In this document: positions 1 to 9,608 of the stretch, in pieces
How the letters are laid out: each line of letters begins with the position of its first letter
Numbering within the stretch: the stretch's first letter is position 1
Assembly: GCA_907163375.1 (NCBI GenBank)
Contig: CAJQUW010000891.1
Coordinates: 124,001-188,000, forward strand
From: Prostheceraeus crozeri
Taxonomy: Eukaryota; Platyhelminthes; Polycladida; Euryleptidae
Direction of reading: 5' to 3'
Length of the DNA stretch: 64,000 nucleotides
Notes under the pieces: generated by a model
Told to the model about the DNA's origin: nothing
The model's database searches: none
Seen by the model: only the letters and a program-made list of their open reading frames with translations
Translations under genes and position numbers: made by a program

Positions 1-19
1 AGCCCTCATCCTGCAACTA

Positions 20-1547
20 CAGTAAAACCTGCTTGTAGTGGACCCTCTCCGTAATGGACACTCGTACGCAATGGACACTTTGTCCTGCATAATTTGCATT
101 TCTCATTGGAATGCCCCTTGCCATAGTGGACACCTGCTCAACGTGGACAATGGACAGCATTTTGTGACAATCTCCCTCAATAGGTGTGGACAAACACATC
201 ATCAAAGTGGTTAATTCTCAAGATGAGATTGCTGTGTATGGCAATCTCGTCTTAAGTTTTGTTATGAAAACACGATGATTGACACGAATTGACATTATTC
301 CCATCTCATGATAATTAAATTAACACATTGCCGCACTTGTAAACAGTCCAAACCAAGCAAAAGATAGATGATGTTGTCTGAAACTCTTCAAACTCGTCGG
401 CCACTCACGATGAGGTGACATAATCGCTTAATTGACTTTCATGATAAAAGATGTCTTAAGCAAATTAAGACATCAATCTTTAATTTTAAACCGTCGACAA
501 TCATTTAATGGAATTTAATGACGAAGAGAGTGTAGATATGATAATTAAGCTTCAAGAACGTTTTCGCATAATGCAGTTAAAGAGTTTGAAAGTGGCCAGA
601 CAAACTCATATTGACAATTTTTTTTAAACCACGATAGACAGTTATCTTCTGAACTTGCGTGCTTTTTTGTGAGAAGAAATCTCTAAATAAAACATGTTCA
701 ATTACACTGATCGATGTATTAAATGTTTGGTTTTAACGTCATGATAAAGGAAAGTGTGTAGATCATTATAATGCGTATATAAAGTGACCATTGACATAAT
801 TCACTGACCAGAAAATACACGTATATCAATTAACAAATTCGTATACACGTACCAAACAGCATAAATTATTCAAATATTTAAGTTTCTCATGATACAGAAG
901 CACGAATGGAGTTTACGGTGATCATATACAGTAACATAATATATGCATGATATTATATATTCTATTATGTATTTGCAAATAATTTCAGTATTTACATAAC
1001 ACTAACATACGCATGTGCAGAATATAACCACTATAAGTACTATCATATGATTAAAAAACGATAATAATAACGAGAAAGTGAGTATTGAAGTAAACGAAGA
1101 TGGACCCCTTTACATAATGGACACCTGTTCTCAATGGACACTTTGAGCTGCCAAAAATGGTGTCCATTAAATAGAGGGTTTACTGTATCAATTAACAAAT
1201 TCGTATACACGTACCAAACAGCATAAATTATTCAAATAATTAAGTTTCTCATGATACAGAAGTACGAATAGAGTTTACGGTGATCATATACAGTAACATA
1301 ATATATGCATGATATTATATATTCTATTATGTATTTGCAAATAATTTCAGTATTTACATAACACTAACATACGCATGTGCAGAATATAACCACTATAAGT
1401 ACTATCATATGATTAAAAAACGATAATAATAACGAGAAAGTGAGCATTGAAGTAAACGAAGATGGACCCCTTTACATAATGGACACCTGTTCTCAATGGA
1501 CACTTTGAGCTGCCAAAAATGGTGTCCATTAAATAGAGGGTTTACTG
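20..1547. mobile_element. pogo/Tigger-type non-autonomous element (MITE) with internal tandem duplication
   Basis: The left end CAGTAAAACCTGCTTG follows a TA, and the right end is the inverted form ...GAGGGTTTACTG followed by TA, giving related terminal inverted repeats and the TA duplication expected of pogo/Tigger elements. Both ends carry several copies of the octamer ATGGACAC, probably old transposase-binding sites. The interior has no long ORF, so the element is non-autonomous. The right-hand 362 bp (824-1185) is repeated directly at 1186-1547, so there are two consecutive right ends; the two copies differ at only a few positions. Family assignment rests on the ends alone. Confidence 0.7.
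824..1547. repeat. 362-bp direct tandem duplication, two copies
   Basis: Positions 824-1185 and 1186-1547 are nearly identical (about four differences seen by eye). The junction is the TA following the first right terminal repeat. The unit includes the whole right end of the surrounding MITE, so the duplication is a recent event within that element. Confidence 0.9.
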
Positions 1548-2010
1548 TATTGTTACTCCAGTCCACGAGTATGCGTATTTCATGAAGCTAATCAAATTAA
1601 AATATCCGACAGATAAGGACAACAAATTTGACCACAAGCCGCAAAATTTTTTATGCCGTCATGCCTAGTTTAGCCCGGATACCGCATGTCACTTAGTTGA
1701 CCTAGTAGATACCGTCGCAATACCAAAATGTGAATTATAAACACAATGATGCACAGATCCTTGGCTGCGGATGTATCAGAATTCATAATATAAATGATAT
1801 AGAGACATGTACTTTTCGCTGTGCGTACAATTGAACTGATGAAATGACATTACTGAGCAAAACGTGAATGTTATCCATCTATTCTCGCCCAACACAGTGG
1901 TTTGATAACAACGGTGAAACAATTTAAATTCATTTTTCTCGCATGTGAACACATCAGTTGAATGCATTTTCTCATTGAAGTATGCATTTGTACTGATCTG
2001 ATATGTCATA

Positions 2011-2195
2011 AGTGAACGGCAAAGCATGTGCTGTGAATTTTCTACAAACCAGAGGAATTTTGCACACAACGCTTTTGCGACGGTAGTGAGACTGCACTTA
2101 GGAGGAAGGGAAGATCGCTGACGATGCAACATACACTCGAGGGAGTCAACAATAAAAATGTGGGGGAGGGAGAATATAAGTAACGTCATATGCAT
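2011..2195 (+). pseudogene. Merlin/IS1595-like transposase relic, copy 1
   Basis: This stretch is clearly homologous on the same strand to 55748-55918. One frame reads AVNFLQTRGILH, matching the start of the N-terminal zinc-ribbon region of Merlin (IS1016/IS1595-type) transposases, after which the frame is lost to stops. No DDE domain or terminal repeats are visible nearby, so only a 5' coding scrap remains. The family call is an inference from the better-preserved second copy. Confidence 0.45.
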
Positions 2196-2739
2196 TTCAT
2201 TACGGTGAGTCAAAAAATTGAATTTTCATAACATGAATGAAGTTGCATTTGATATTTGTGAACCTATAGGTGAGAACATATCTTTCAGTACGGAATTAAC
2301 CTAGTTGATGAGTGAGACGTTGGATTATGTGGCCTTTTCTTGGATTTGCTGTTAACCATGAATTAAGTCACTTCACACAGTTAATGGGATGATGAAGGGA
2401 ATGTGACTCTTTCATGAAATTTCTTTGATAGGTGATAGTAACTGTGGCTACTTTATGAAGATCACCAATTTGTACTTTGTGTTTCCACTGTTAGAGCTCT
2501 TCCACTAATAAGCGAAAGCAATTGACTAATTCGTTTTAATTCATTTGCTTCACATGATATAGTCAATATTCCATTTTCAGTTAACGATGATCAGGTAGTT
2601 GCAGTCCCATGTTTCTCCGACTTCCAGAAACTCTCACTTTTTTTCATTATACTTTTCGCTTTAACTTCGCTTAATGTAATTATATTCTTTCATCGACAAT
2701 TAAGTCTTGCGTATAGATGAATTTCAGCTTTCAGTCCAG

Positions 2740-3295
2740 GTGCTATATATCTAGGCCAAGGAGGTCTAGATATCTATAATTCTTTTCGACGGGCAATGTT
2801 TCCGGCAGATTAGAGCATTTTTTGCTGTTGTCACAGTATTAGGAATATAATAAATCCAACGTTTTATTTCAAGCGTTTTTACTGGTACATGGCATACTTG
2901 GACATAGGGAATGCCATTCAATTCAACATATTCTTGACCTCCAAATCCTTTTAGCTTCTGTTTTTTACTCTTTATTCTTTTTACCTTTCGAATTTCGATC
3001 TTTCACATGTATACTTGTTGGATCTGTTTTGAATGTAATTTACTAAAGAAAAAAGCCATTTATATTTGGCTTTGCACCCGCGAACACTGCATTCATTCAC
3101 CATCACGAATGAATGAAGTAACTTTGATAATGCAAGACAGCTTCCAAAACTGTTAATTGCTTTAGCATGCATAAGCAAGTAGAATTTAAACCATCCTATC
3201 TCTGTGACATGCCTTCGAATCTTTCGCACAGAAAGCGTCATTCTGTCTCCTGTACAATTATAGATATCTAGACCTCATTGTCTAGGCCATGGACG
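2740..3295. mobile_element. small MITE with about 38-bp terminal inverted repeats
   Basis: The left arm (about 2743-2780) contains GGTCTAGATATCTATAATT and the right arm (about 3256-3293) contains its reverse complement, with matching TCTAGGCC segments further out. The interior of about 475 bp has no convincing coding content. Superfamily unknown; a target duplication was not resolved. Confidence 0.55.
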
Positions 3296-3434
3296 AAAGC
3301 GGAGCACTTGTCAGGCATTTTGTGCTGTCTTCACAAACACATCAATGAAGGTTTGAATAGTAATTTACAACGCACGCAGAGTGAGAATAACAAAAATACA
3401 ACCAATATGCATAAACTTGATTTCTGAATGTGTA

Positions 3435-5035
3435 TTGTGTTTCAGTGAAACCTGGTCAGTTTCAGCGGGTTCGTGTAAATTCAATTATAGTTCTATAGAA
3501 GTCAATGCCAGTACAAATAATAAACAATACTGGGAAATTTCATGTTGGAAAACTTCTTTTGAATAATTTCATCAATATAGGCTGTAAATAACATTGATAT
3601 TATGTATGTGACAAGTCACACATAATTTATATTTCAAAATATCTTTCCTATGATTATTTGTTCTGTAGCAAGTCTCTTTAGCAAAATTGTTCAGTTAGGA
3701 ATGTTTTGTCAGTATGATTGGTTCCTAATTGGACCAATAATGAGACGAATTTGTAAAAATAACGATTTTCACTTCATCATTTCATTATTTTGGAAGCCCA
3801 CAATACGGCCATTACTGTTGGACTCGCACATAAGTCACGCGGCGGCTCCGTGCGAACGGCTCGCACGAAACAGAATATTGAGCGCGTTGTTGATGCCGTC
3901 GAACAGCAACCGGAGACTTCACAGCGTAGACTATCAGCGCAGCTAAACCTTTCTGTATCCACCATTAACCGGATTCTTCACGAACGCGGTTTTCATCCCT
4001 ATCGGCTGCGCCATCGTCACTCCCTTAACGATGAAGACTTTGAGTCTCGCGTTGACTTCGCATCGGAGATCCTTCAACACCTTGAACAAGATCCCGATAT
4101 CTTGAAGCGCATTATTTTCTGACGAAGCTAACTTTCATGTGAACGGCTGGAACTACCGGTTTTATGCTCAAGAAAATCCTGGATTTGTTACCGATATGCC
4201 ACTCAATTCGCCGAAAATCATTATGTGGTGCGGTGTCTCGTGGAAGCAGATTTTCGGTCTGTTTATCTTCAAGGACGAGAATGGTGCAGGAACCACAGTA
4301 AACGGATCAAACTATCGAGCAATGATCAAAGATTTCTTTCTTCCTCAATTGCAAAATAATGAATTTTTAAATGGTTCTCTGTTTTTCCAACAAGATGGAG
4401 CTACGCCGCACACCGCACGCGAAACTATCGACCTTCTGCGTGATGAGTTTTCCAACAATGTGATTTCTCGAAGAGGTGACATTCTTTGGCCAGCGCGTAG
4501 TCCGGATCTAACGCCTCTAGACTTCTGGCTGTGGGGAACGCTAAAACACAGAGTGTATTCCACAAATATTTGCGATGTGCACCATTTGGAGCAGCGTTTG
4601 CGAGAGGAAATCGACTCCATTTCGACTGAAGAGCGACAGGCAGCACTTCTCGCATTCAAGGCACGACTCCATACCGTGTTGGAAGTTAGCGGACGCCATG
4701 TTGAATAAAATAGCTTCTGTTGTTCCATTACTTTAAGCAATAAATTTTTACATTTAATTTCCATAGTTTTCATTGTTTTATTCATAAATCGTGACGATAA
4801 ATCGAACTCATAAATCATAATAAAAACGACGTTCATAAATCGAACGAAGGCTGAAGAGCGCTCTCCAAATGAGAGCGATATCTATGGTGAATGTGTCGAT
4901 AAAAGTAAATAAAAGCATACGGACATAAAATTACCAGGTATTGTCTTTCGTTTGCAAAAAGTTCCGGTTTAACATCTTCATCATGGGTCAAATGGGAATC
5001 GATTCAAATCAGCCAGGTTTGACTGAAACACCCTG
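3435..5035 (+). mobile_element. Tc1/mariner-type DD41D transposon (copy A), broken
   Basis: Terminal repeats are recognisable at both ends: the right end reads ...CAGTCAAACCTGGCTG in inverted orientation followed by ACACCCTG and TA, and the left end at about 3435 carries the related TGTTTCAGTGAAACCTGG. They are diverged, so the copy is old. Between them lies one transposase gene on the plus strand with about 300 bp on each side. The size of 1.6 kb fits the family. Confidence 0.7.
3790..4708 (+). pseudogene. DD41D mariner-type transposase, frameshifted
   Basis: The enzyme would cut and paste its own element. The first part (3790-4122) holds the second helix-turn-helix of the paired-like DNA-binding domain (RRLSAQLNLSVSTINRIL). 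The second part (to 4708) holds the catalytic domain: the first aspartate in SDEANF, the second in FFQQDGATPHTAR, the third in RSPDLTPLDFWLW. I count 41 residues between the second and third aspartates, hence DD41D. A one-base shift near 4115, just before SDEANF, separates the two parts, and the usual first HTH upstream is missing or unreadable. The protein ends with a stop at 4708. The call to the DD41D group is firm; the exact family name is not. Confidence 0.85.
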
Positions 5036-5116
5036 TAGTTAGCCTCATCTCGTACAGAAGGGTCAAGGATTCTGATCAGATTTCTGTCCAGATGCTATAT
5101 TATAGAAGTCCATGTC

Positions 5117-5129
5117 TAGGCACAGATGT
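5117..5129 (+). repeat. 13-bp target site duplication, left copy
   Basis: TAGGCACAGATGT here is repeated exactly at 11934-11946, just after the AATAAAATGATA 3' end of the retrotransposon. This defines the insertion limits of the LINE. Confidence 0.85.
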
Positions 5130-5149
5130 CTAATGTCCTAAAATCCTAA

Positions 5150-5755
5150 ATGTCCAATTTAGATAAAACGATCGAATTCGTGCTAGAACAATCGCGCACT
5201 ATTATAGAAGAGACAGTACCGGCAAATGTTAAGGCTATCTCCTTGCCCTTACCAAACCGTTTGTCTTCTGGTGATGGCTTAAACAACAACGACATACACA
5301 TACATGCAGATCTTCTGGAATTGCAGGAAAAGTCATTTAATTCTCAGCATCAGGAAGAGCTAGCGGCTTTGACAGTCTGTGATAGTACATGCAATGCTCC
5401 CAGTCATGAACTGAGACATGGGAGTGAACAACTTGCAATCAGACGTGACAGAGATAGTCATGACCACCATACGATGCCCACCTGTACTTTCTCTTACTGC
5501 ATTTGTAATTCTGTTGAATCCAATGATTTATTGCAGTGTAGTAACTGTAAAGAATGGATACACTTAGAGTGTGTTGGACATCGACCACATCAGCGATCAG
5601 CAATACTCACGTTATTCTGCACTAATTGTCTGAATTCTAGAAAAGACTTGGAAAATGTATATCGACGGAATCCGTTTATGAAATTGCGGGTTACGGAATT
5701 ACGTCAAGAGCTAGAGCTAAGAAACATGCCTACAGAGGGAAAAGAAGTATTTTAA
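5150..5755 (+). CDS. LINE ORF1: PHD zinc-finger protein, 201 aa
   Basis: The ATG at 5150 lies 20 bp inside the element. Residues about 110-165 form a PHD finger with the Cys4-His-Cys3 spacing: CTFSYCIC..., LLQCSNCKEWIHLECVG, and FCTNC. PHD fingers bind histone H3 tails or act as protein contacts, so the product could tether the retroelement ribonucleoprotein to chromatin; that is inference. The N-terminal 100 residues have no recognised fold. The C-terminal stretch (MKLRVTELRQELELRNMP) looks like a SAP-type helical segment, and SAP domains bind DNA. The stop codon overlaps the next ATG as TAATG at 5753-5757, a stop-start arrangement known from some two-ORF LINEs. Alternatively a one-base shift has split one longer ORF here. 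Confidence 0.75.
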   Translation: MSNLDKTIEFVLEQSRTIIEETVPANVKAISLPLPNRLSSGDGLNNNDIHIHADLLELQEKSFNSQHQEELAALTVCDSTCNAPSHELRHGSEQLAIRRDRDSHDHHTMPTCTFSYCICNSVESNDLLQCSNCKEWIHLECVGHRPHQRSAILTLFCTNCLNSRKDLENVYRRNPFMKLRVTELRQELELRNMPTEGKEVF

Positions 5756-6376
5756 TGGACAGACTGCTTTCAGTGACTAAAATTCACTCAGATTTTGTTC
5801 TACACAAGTCCAAGTCTGATTCTCTTTGTGATGTGAGTAACATTGATGCATCACCGGAGGTAGCCATCAGTAAAATACGTCAAGGCTTTACAAATCGTGG
5901 GCGAATTTTAAAGAGAGTTCCAAAAGCTAGTAGAATACAAGCTGCTACTTTGCTTACAAAATTATTGAATGACGTCATCAAATTTAATGATACAACATCA
6001 TGGGCGAAACTTTTTAGTTTTGCACGCCTGTGCCTGGCACAGCCAAAGAGAGCTGGGAAGAACGCAAAGTCATTGGCTTCGATTGTAGACCGACGTATAT
6101 CTGATTTTGACAGCTTAGTCTGTGATGATCAGATCAACCAGCGAAATCGGAAACAGCATAGACCAAGGAAAAATAAGACTGACCGTGAGAAGTTAGCTGC
6201 TTTGGTTTCCGAAAAGATCTCTGAGGGAGACATCAAAGGAGCTGTTAGAATTGCCTCTTCAGATAAAACTATGGCGCCGTTCAATGATGCGACAACTGAA
6301 AAATTAAAAGCAAAACATTTACCAGCTGCTGAACGTGAGCATGATATAATAACTGAGTCTGATGATGCGTCTGAAT
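5755..6376 (+). CDS. LINE ORF2, N-terminal part, interrupted by hAT
   Basis: The ATG at 5755 overlaps the ORF1 stop (TAATG). The 207 residues before the hAT insertion are basic and helical (SKIRQGFTNRGRILKRVP, FSFARLCLAQPKR) and precede the reverse transcriptase. They resemble the linker region of animal RT-endonuclease elements rather than any named domain. The frame runs open to 6376, where the hAT begins after GTCTGAAT. The second copy of that 8-mer at 9601-9608 brings the reading frame back into ORF2, so the coding region was apparently open when the hAT landed. Confidence 0.7.
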
Positions 6377-9300
6377 CAGGGTTGGCAGGTTTTTCCCAGT
6401 GGTGGTAAATACCAGTGGTAAAAACCGGTAAGTACCGTCCTGGGAAAAACTGTGAAAATGGGAAAAAGTGGTCAATATTGGGAAAAACTTAAGTAAGAAG
6501 GCAAACATGAATGAAGTATGCAGTGCATCAATTTCTCATCAATATGCAGTTCAGGCTTACCTCTTTTGGTCTCTTCTAACATTACTAATAAATAAATAAA
6601 AACATATAAATTTTGTGTAATTGGTAAAATTACAGGTGACTTGTCCTACTTTTGAAATAAAAAAAACAAAACGAAATTCAAAATTTATTAATTGATTTTT
6701 TGAGTTAAAGCCAATAAGCTCATATGCTATATTACTCTATACATGCAAATATCACATCTAGCTCGCAGCTTCACGTTCCCTCAAATTCTATTAGTCATTC
6801 GCAATTCAGGAGGAAAATGCAGATATGCAAGTAGTGTAACGATAAGCCAATTCTTTGAATTATGACGCTATATAGTGTACCTGAAATAACGATGGGTAGG
6901 CCTACTCAATTGACGATTTACTTAGAATGCTATTAATTGAAAATTCATAATCTTTGATTACAGTTAAACATAGGGCCAAATCTTAATCAATTAATACAAT
7001 TTTCCATGCAAAAAGCAAAACGAAGTGAGTTACACAATCAATCTTTAATTACAGGACGAAACCTTGCCCATTACAAAACGATTTTCCATAGTCATATACT
7101 GTAAAACATAAGACGTAGGTTTTCACTACTTGAAAGAATGCATTCAAACACTAAATGCTAGTAATAAATTGAAAACTAGATAATCAAATATAGTCCTACT
7201 TGTTTACATGTGATTAACAATCCGCTATCAAAGATCCTTTCAAATACCGATTACATGACACCAATTTCGATGCTTTTTCCACACTCATTCTATTTCTGAG
7301 TTTTGTTTGCACAAGCCCCAATCCGGAGAAAAGTCGTTCAATTGACGCTGAACTGGCTGGCAGAAGCATCATTTTCAAAGCAAGATCACAGAAGTTGTCG
7401 GGTACCATTCTGGTCGACTTCAGGCATTTCCACCAGGAAATAGGATCCATGTTGCTTACACATTCATCTGAGAACAATGATTTGGGAAACGGCGAGTCTT
7501 GCGCATGTAATTTATATATAAGAGGTAAAGCCGTTGGTAATAATTCCTTCAATTTGGATCTGCTCCTTTCTTGATCCTCGGCTGAAAGCTGACGGCCGTT
7601 GTAGCGTGGATGTAACATGTTCGCTAAAATATGCGTGGAATCAATGGCTTGGTCAAGCCTTTTCTTTACAAATACTTTGTTTGTTGCTAATTCATCACAC
7701 TTATACAGGGAATTCCAAGTCTCACAAGCATCAGCAATATTGGCGTTGTCGCTTTGTAAGAAGTCCAACGAGCGGGAAATAGGGTATAACTTTTCGAACA
7801 CACTTTTCACTTCCCGATTGAAGTCGTTATCATTTATTGTAGTCGCTATTCTACGATCGATCAAAGTTTCATTTTCAGCAACGATCATAAGTAGAAACGG
7901 TCTGTTTGTCATATACGTTTGTATACAGGATAATTGACTGTTCCATCTGGTACATCCCGGTAGTTGAGGCTTGACGGCTCCTTGTGTCTTGTACTCTTCA
8001 AGCAAACTATTTGGGACATGATGGTTTCTGAAGAATTTATTGACATCTGTGATTCTATTCAACACATCAGTTGGCGAAACATCTTGACCGAGAAGGTTGA
8101 GTAGATGTGATGAACAACCGTAGACGAACAATGAATTGTCTTTGGCTTGTATTTCGTCTCTCATTACCTGCATTTTCTTCTCATTGTCCGTAACAACGCC
8201 AATCACAGTGCAGCCGAATTTCGAGAGAGCCAGTGAAATAGCTTCTTCTGCCAAAGAAGCGCAGTAAGCCCCGGTCTTTCGCGTGACTCCAACTTCAATA
8301 GAAGACAAGAAAAACGATGACTTGCCGTCATGAACACAATGTGCAATCACTGGTGAATTGTGGATATCGCTCCAACCATCTTGTACGAGGGTTACATATT
8401 TCCCGTCCAGTTCACTCTTGATGTTTCCTGTGATGGTATCGTAAGTCTTATCCAGTAATGTCGAAGAGAGTGCTTTTCGTTTGGGCGGTTGATATCCTGG
8501 TCTCAACATTTCAGTGAGACGAACAAACTCGGGATGTTCCGCAACATTAAACGGAATACTACAAGCGTAAAAGAAGTTAGCCACCTGTTGGTCCAATTTT
8601 TCTTTCATATTCTCTGATGTACGTGTTGCAAAATCAGAAATGCTACTTTGAATTCTTCTCTTTTTGAAAACTTGACATTCCGAATCGTCGTGTATTTGAG
8701 CACTCGGTTTAGAGGGAAGAGATTCATTGTCATTACTCGTATCACCACTACGCGAAGGATGGTCGACGTCGGCGGTAGTAGAATTTTTACATTTCTGAAG
8801 ATGTTTTCTGAGTCTGTCTGCCTTAGCGCTAACATCAGTTTGGCACGAACGGCATCTAGCACTTCGTATCCTCCCGTTTTCTTCGATGGTCTGAAAGTCT
8901 TTCCACACTGGGTCGGAAGGTCTTCCTCCAGTTCCAACAGACATAACCAAGTTCTATGTATAATTGACACGAACGCAGCACTGATATATTCAGCTTCTCC
9001 GAACAGTCTTCTTTACAACAGCAAAGGTACAGGCAGAATGAATATTTTGTTCATCTGTTCGATCACTATACTGTCGTCACTCGTCAACAGTTACCAATGG
9101 TGATAACGTGAAATCAGCGCTATTAATAGTCTCTGACAATCCCATAAAATCTTATCCTTCCATGCGTTAAGAGAGGATTGACAGCTGCACGCAGACATCA
9201 AATAGATGACGGACAACTCGAGCAGTTCCTAAGAATTGATTAAGGTCACGTTTGTAGAACTTACCATGCATATAAATCAGGCAGTTTTTCTCAATACGAA

Positions 9301-9600
9301 GTACGATCGATAAAACTATACATATAAAACCATACATATATGATCTCATCATACTTATCAATGAAAACTATGCTTAATGCGTTACTAATTATCTTCCTGA
9401 CATCATACATATACACAACATTCCATAAACCTAACAATAATAGGCATTTTTTCTAATCAACCACGTTCTCCCAATAATGTACCACTTTTTCCCAGTTTAC
9501 TACCAGTTTTTCCCGGTATTTACCACTTTTTCCCGGTTTTAACACTTTTTCCCACCTGCCGTGGGTAAAACTAGTTTTTCCCACAAAATTGCCAACCCTG
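6377..9600 (-). mobile_element. hAT DNA transposon, complete, with 8-bp target duplication
   Basis: The element starts CAGGGTTGGCA and ends with its inverted form TGCCAACCCTG (here TTGCCAACCCTG). It is flanked by GTCTGAAT at 6369-6376 and 9601-9608, the 8-bp duplication typical of hAT. It is 3,224 bp and has one long transposase gene on the minus strand. About 100-150 bp at each end hold many GGGAAAAA and GGTAAA motifs in both orientations, likely subterminal transposase-binding sites. Perfect duplications and an open transposase frame suggest recent, perhaps competent, transposition. The regions 6500-7213 and 8945-9450 are AT-rich noncoding parts of the element. Confidence 0.95.
7214..8944 (-). 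CDS. hAT transposase, about 576 aa, apparently intact
   Basis: The first ATG at 8944 is followed directly by MSVGTGGRPSDPVWKDF. Residues about 8-55 form a BED-type zinc finger (WKDF...CRSCQTDV...LRKHLQKC) that should bind the element ends. The middle carries the RNase-H-like fold with aspartates in LVQDGWSD (residue about 190) and VVTDNEKKM (about 250), the usual alpha-helical insertion with CTRWNSQ, and the glutamate in ASSASIERLFSGLG near the C-terminus, which is also the hAT dimerisation region. No stop or frameshift is visible, and the length is within the family's usual 500-700 residues. It has no visible intron. Transcription would run opposite to the surrounding LINE. Confidence 0.92.
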   Translation of the reverse strand: MSVGTGGRPSDPVWKDFQTIEENGRIRSARCRSCQTDVSAKADRLRKHLQKCKNSTTADVDHPSRSGDTSNDNESLPSKPSAQIHDDSECQVFKKRRIQSSISDFATRTSENMKEKLDQQVANFFYACSIPFNVAEHPEFVRLTEMLRPGYQPPKRKALSSTLLDKTYDTITGNIKSELDGKYVTLVQDGWSDIHNSPVIAHCVHDGKSSFFLSSIEVGVTRKTGAYCASLAEEAISLALSKFGCTVIGVVTDNEKKMQVMRDEIQAKDNSLFVYGCSSHLLNLLGQDVSPTDVLNRITDVNKFFRNHHVPNSLLEEYKTQGAVKPQLPGCTRWNSQLSCIQTYMTNRPFLLMIVAENETLIDRRIATTINDNDFNREVKSVFEKLYPISRSLDFLQSDNANIADACETWNSLYKCDELATNKVFVKKRLDQAIDSTHILANMLHPRYNGRQLSAEDQERSRSKLKELLPTALPLIYKLHAQDSPFPKSLFSDECVSNMDPISWWKCLKSTRMVPDNFCDLALKMMLLPASSASIERLFSGLGLVQTKLRNRMSVEKASKLVSCNRYLKGSLIADC

Positions 9601-9608
9601 GTCTGAAT

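Noticed and set aside
1776-2213. 145-codon minus-strand ORF
   Set aside because: Its left part overlaps the plus-strand Merlin-like relic in antisense and it has no recognisable domain; a chance open frame.
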